A stretch of 6,912 bases of DNA from NCBI GenBank assembly GCA_910586615.1, contig CAJUJP010000083.1:1-6912 (forward strand), in the 5' to 3' direction. This DNA comes from an uncultured Lachnospiraceae bacterium (GTDB taxonomy: Bacteria > Bacillota > Clostridia > Lachnospirales > Lachnospiraceae). Shown one piece after another: positions 4,427 to 6,912 of this stretch. Every line of letters begins with the position of its first letter. Position 1 is the stretch's first letter. The translations under genes and the position numbers were made by a program. The notes below the pieces were generated by a model. The model did not search any database, was not told where the DNA came from, and worked only from the letters and a program-made list of their open reading frames with translations.

Positions 4427-5944
4427 ATGGATACGACGTATACAAAAGTGAAGAATTATATTGAAAAGCATCATATGATAGAGGACGGGGACCTGATTGC
4501 CGTAGGAGTGTCCGGCGGAGCGGATTCCGTCTGTCTGCTGGACATGATGCACAGATTATCCGGGGAGAGATGTTTCAGCCTGCTGGCGGTGCATGTGGAT
4601 CACGGCGTTCGTGCAGAATCGGCTCAGGATGCCGCTTATGTGGAGAAATTGTGCAGAAATCTGGGAATTCCTTTTGTACTGCGCAAAGTGGATATGGAAG
4701 GTTACGCCGCCGCCAATGGCATGTCGTTGGAGGAAGCGGGACGGATGCTGCGTTACGGGGCATTTGAGGAGGCGTTGAGAGAACAGCGCCGGGATCTGGC
4801 ACAGTGCAGGATTGCCGTTGCCCATAATGCAGACGACCGGGCGGAAACGATGCTGTTTCATCTTTTCCGGGGCAGCGGGATCAAAGGGATGGGTTCTATC
4901 CGGCCGGTCAGAGAATCGGTCATACGGCCTCTTCTGTGTCTGGAACGGAATGAGATCGAACCTTACCTTGCCTGCCGGAAGCTGCATTACTGTCATGACT
5001 GTACCAATGACTCAGATGCCTATGCCCGAAACAGGATACGTCACCACATCCTGCCTTATGCGAAAGAAGAAATCTGTGCCGGGGCGGTGGGTCATATGAA
5101 CGGGCTGGCGGATCTGCTGGAAGAGACAGAACGGTATCTGACGGTTCAAACGGAGAAATTATGGGAAAAATATGTGGAGGAGTTTCAGCCGGACGCTGCG
5201 TCGGTCAGTCTGTGTGTCTGCACCGGGGAATTGCTCAGGGAGGATCCGGTCATGTGCCGCCGGGTACTGCTGGCCTGCCTGGAAGGGATTGCGCCCTACC
5301 GGAAGGATATTACCAGAAGGCATGTGGAATCTCTGGAAAAGCTGATCCGGGGGAATGGGAGCAAGGAGTTGTTTTTACCCTGTGGAATCAGGGCATATAA
5401 GGAGTATGACAGGCTTTTTCTGTACAGAAAAAGGATTACAGATGAAAAGACAATGACCGTTGCCGGAAAAGGGTTGAAGGAGAATGCAGAAGCGGATTCT
5501 GAGACAGAAAAGGCAGCATACACAATTGTTCCGCCTGTAGAGTTGTGCCTGCCGGACGGCAGTATATACAGCTTTACACTTTTTGAATGTGATGCCCTGT
5601 ACAACGAAAATCAACAAAATATTCCGCGAAATAGATATACGAAATGGTTTGATTATGATAAAATAACTACGACTGTGCTGTTGCGTACGAAGCGGCCGGG
5701 TGATTTTCTTTCGATCGATGCTGCGCTTCACAAAAAGTCGGTCAAACAGTATATGATCAATGAAAAAATCCCGAAAATACAGCGCGACAGCATGTATTTA
5801 CTGGCTGACGGATCCCATATCATGTGGATTCCCGGTTATCGGATCAGCCAGCAGTATAAAGTGGATGAAAGTACAAGGCGTATCTTACAGGTACAGCTAA
5901 GAGGAGGGCATCATGGCGGAACGAATCGAAGTATTATTGACTGA
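4427..5944 (+). CDS. tilS: tRNA(Ile)-lysidine synthase TilS
   Basis: TilS converts C34 of the CAU-anticodon isoleucine tRNA to lysidine using ATP and lysine, so that the tRNA reads AUA and is charged with isoleucine; it is usually essential. The 505-residue protein has the N-type ATP pyrophosphatase P-loop SGGADS at 29-34, the strand HVDHG at 56-60, NADDRAETMLFHLFRGSG at 134-151 and the NRIRHHILP block at 202-210, all TilS marks. The central region (about 225-340) is helical. The C-terminal tRNA-binding domain has RPGDFLSID at 423-431, KKSVKQYMINEKIP at 436-449 and IMWIPGYRIS at 465-474. B. subtilis TilS is about 470 residues, so this one is slightly long. ATG 4427 has only a weak ribosome site (CAGGGT at 4416-4421, or GGGGAG further up). 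The gene lies 40 bases after spoIIE, and its last 32 bases overlap hpt. B. subtilis yabS and yabT, found between spoIIE and tilS, are absent. Confidence 0.96.
   Translation: MDTTYTKVKNYIEKHHMIEDGDLIAVGVSGGADSVCLLDMMHRLSGERCFSLLAVHVDHGVRAESAQDAAYVEKLCRNLGIPFVLRKVDMEGYAAANGMSLEEAGRMLRYGAFEEALREQRRDLAQCRIAVAHNADDRAETMLFHLFRGSGIKGMGSIRPVRESVIRPLLCLERNEIEPYLACRKLHYCHDCTNDSDAYARNRIRHHILPYAKEEICAGAVGHMNGLADLLEETERYLTVQTEKLWEKYVEEFQPDAASVSLCVCTGELLREDPVMCRRVLLACLEGIAPYRKDITRRHVESLEKLIRGNGSKELFLPCGIRAYKEYDRLFLYRKRITDEKTMTVAGKGLKENAEADSETEKAAYTIVPPVELCLPDGSIYSFTLFECDALYNENQQNIPRNRYTKWFDYDKITTTVLLRTKRPGDFLSIDAALHKKSVKQYMINEKIPKIQRDSMYLLADGSHIMWIPGYRISQQYKVDESTRRILQVQLRGGHHGGTNRSIID
5902..5907 (+). promoter_or_regulatory. 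ribosome binding site of hpt inside tilS
   Basis: A perfect AGGAGG lies within the last codons of tilS, 5 bases before the hpt ATG at 5913. It fixes the hpt start and indicates that ribosomes finishing tilS at 5944 pass over the site, a layout typical of translational coupling. Confidence 0.85.
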
Positions 5945-6437
5945 GGAGGAAGTTGATAAGAGAATTCAGGAGATTGGCGAACAGATTTCCAGAGATTATG
6001 CAGGCAGACAGGTTCATTTGATCTGTGTGCTCAAAGGCGGAAGTTTTTTTATGTGTGAACTTGCAAAAAGAATCACAGTGCCGGTGTCTTTGGACTTTAT
6101 GTCCGTATCGAGCTACGGCGGAGATACCAAGTCCAGCGGTGTGGTCAGGATCGTGAAGGATCTGGATGAGCCGTTAGGGGGCAAGGATGTGCTGGTGGTG
6201 GAAGACATTGTTGATTCCGGAAGAACGCTGAGCTATCTGCTGGAAATGTTGAAGAGCAGAGGAGCCGCGGAAGTAAAGCTGTGCACACTGCTGGATAAAC
6301 CCGAAAGAAGAGTGGTGGATGTGAACGTGGACTATACGGGATTCCAGATTCCCGATGAGTTTGTGGTGGGATATGGACTGGATTATGACCAGAAATACCG
6401 TAATCTGCCATACATCGGTGTTGTAAAATTTGATTAA
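5913..6437 (+). CDS. hpt: hypoxanthine phosphoribosyltransferase
   Basis: Hpt joins hypoxanthine (and usually guanine) to PRPP to give IMP or GMP, the purine salvage step in the cytoplasm. The 174-residue length is normal. The PRPP-binding signature VVEDIVDSGRTL is at 95-106, with the acidic pair E97-D98. The conserved LKGG loop is at 40-43, and the flexible catalytic loop SSYGGDTKSSG at 66-76. LDKPERR (127-133) holds the lysine that contacts the base, and PDEFVVGYGLDYDQ (147-160) is the family's C-terminal block. The start overlaps tilS by 32 bases in another frame, with a perfect ribosome site inside tilS. ftsH follows after 24 bases. The tilS-hpt-ftsH order is conserved in Firmicutes. In B. 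subtilis, TilS and HprT have been reported to interact and to activate ftsH transcription; whether that applies here is unknown. Confidence 0.97.
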   Translation: MAERIEVLLTEEEVDKRIQEIGEQISRDYAGRQVHLICVLKGGSFFMCELAKRITVPVSLDFMSVSSYGGDTKSSGVVRIVKDLDEPLGGKDVLVVEDIVDSGRTLSYLLEMLKSRGAAEVKLCTLLDKPERRVVDVNVDYTGFQIPDEFVVGYGLDYDQKYRNLPYIGVVKFD

Positions 6438-6461
6438 CGTATTGATGAAAGAGGTTTTGCT

Positions 6462-6912
6462 TTGAACAAGAATAATAATAATTTTTATCTGTATTTTGTC
6501 ATTATCATCGGACTGCTGCTGTTTACTGTCTGGATCGGTACGCTGAAAGTGGAGAATAACGGCTATACGAGAGGGCAGTTTGAGAAAGAACTTGCCGACA
6601 ACGAAGTTGCCTTTGTCAGCATCCATCCCAATAAGGATACTCCCACCGGTTCACTGGAAATCACATTAAAGAGCGGCGTGGAGAAGACGCTCTATGTGAC
6701 GGATGTGACGGAGATCGAAACTTTTGTCAGAAGTCACGGGATCGATCCTTCGGTGCAGAGCGTGCCTGAGGAGAGCTGGTTTTTGAACAGTGTGTTTCCC
6801 ATTCTGATCGTGGTGGTGGTATGCGTCTTTTTCTTCGTGATGATGAATGCACAGAATGCAGGCGGCGGCAGTAACGGCAAGATGATGAACTTCGGCAGAA
6901 GCCGTGCAAGAC
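6462..6912 (+). CDS. ftsH: ATP-dependent zinc metalloprotease FtsH, N-terminal part (3' end outside window)
   Basis: FtsH is a membrane-anchored AAA+ zinc protease that degrades misfolded membrane proteins and selected regulators. The first 150 residues are present and contain the membrane module only. A first span lies at about 9-27 (YLYFVIIIGLLLFTVWIG region), followed by an extracytoplasmic domain at about 28-109 and a second span at about 111-128. Next comes the glycine linker GGGSNGKMMNFGRSRAR (134-150), which in FtsH proteins leads into the AAA domain. The ATPase and HEXXH protease motifs are beyond the window edge. The start is TTG at 6462, with AGAGG (6450-6454) 7 bases upstream; the ATG at 6445 is in another frame. 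The unusual start codon and modest ribosome site suggest restrained translation. It is 24 bases after hpt, probably in the same transcript. The call rests on the topology, the linker and the gene order. Confidence 0.93.
   Translation, partial: MNKNNNNFYLYFVIIIGLLLFTVWIGTLKVENNGYTRGQFEKELADNEVAFVSIHPNKDTPTGSLEITLKSGVEKTLYVTDVTEIETFVRSHGIDPSVQSVPEESWFLNSVFPILIVVVVCVFFFVMMNAQNAGGGSNGKMMNFGRSRAR

Noticed and set aside
1..6912. Undescribed defence system, mobile element, CRISPR array or riboswitch
   Set aside because: Every long frame on the + strand belongs to a recognised housekeeping or sporulation family except the partial first one. Gaps are at most 207 bases, and I saw no direct-repeat array, transposase, tRNA or known aptamer pattern.

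Overview
This is a chromosomal housekeeping and sporulation neighbourhood from an endospore-forming Firmicute, most probably a member of the Lachnospiraceae (Clostridia). The basis is gene order plus protein character. All genes lie on the + strand in the order [secreted or low-complexity tail]-mazG-HU-rqcP(yabO)-yabP-yabQ-divIC-spoIIE-tilS-hpt-ftsH. This is the mazG-to-ftsH block known from Bacillus subtilis in a clostridial version: an HU gene sits between mazG and rqcP, MazG has no fused methylase domain, and yabR, yabS and yabT are absent. GTG and TTG starts and strong GGAGG-type ribosome binding sites also fit a Firmicute.

Layout. Bases 1-158 are the Gly/Ser/Thr/Asn-rich C-terminal tail of a gene that starts outside the window. 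mazG (187-909) follows closely. A 160-base gap holds a near-consensus vegetative promoter for the HU gene (1070-1345), which ends in a strong hairpin. rqcP (1431-1673) follows, then a 123-base gap with a good match to a sigma-E sporulation promoter and a 5'-leader hairpin. yabP (1797-2087) and yabQ (2109-2597) come next. divIC (2632-2937) appears to have its own vegetative promoter inside the 3' end of yabQ and ends in a terminator that overlaps its stop codon. A 207-base gap with a possible Spo0A-type promoter leads to a SpoIIE phosphatase (3145-4386) that lacks the usual membrane domain. tilS (4427-5944), hpt (5913-6437, overlapping tilS) and the start of ftsH (6462 to the window edge) form a tight final group.

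How the genes work together. The vegetative functions are nucleotide-pool cleaning (MazG), nucleoid structure (HU), rescue of stalled ribosomes (RqcP), septum assembly (DivIC), isoleucine tRNA maturation (TilS), purine salvage (Hpt) and membrane proteolysis (FtsH). They are interleaved with sporulation genes (yabP, yabQ, spoIIE). The promoters and terminators read here offer an explanation: each switch from housekeeping to sporulation and back has a candidate local signal, although the spoIIE-to-tilS switch has only a weak one.

I found no mobile element, CRISPR array, tRNA, rRNA or recognisable riboswitch. No gap exceeds 300 bases. I do not see a wholly new system. The items most worth checking are the membrane-free SpoIIE, the paired sigma-E and sigma-A promoters around yabPQ and divIC, and the degenerate second half of MazG.
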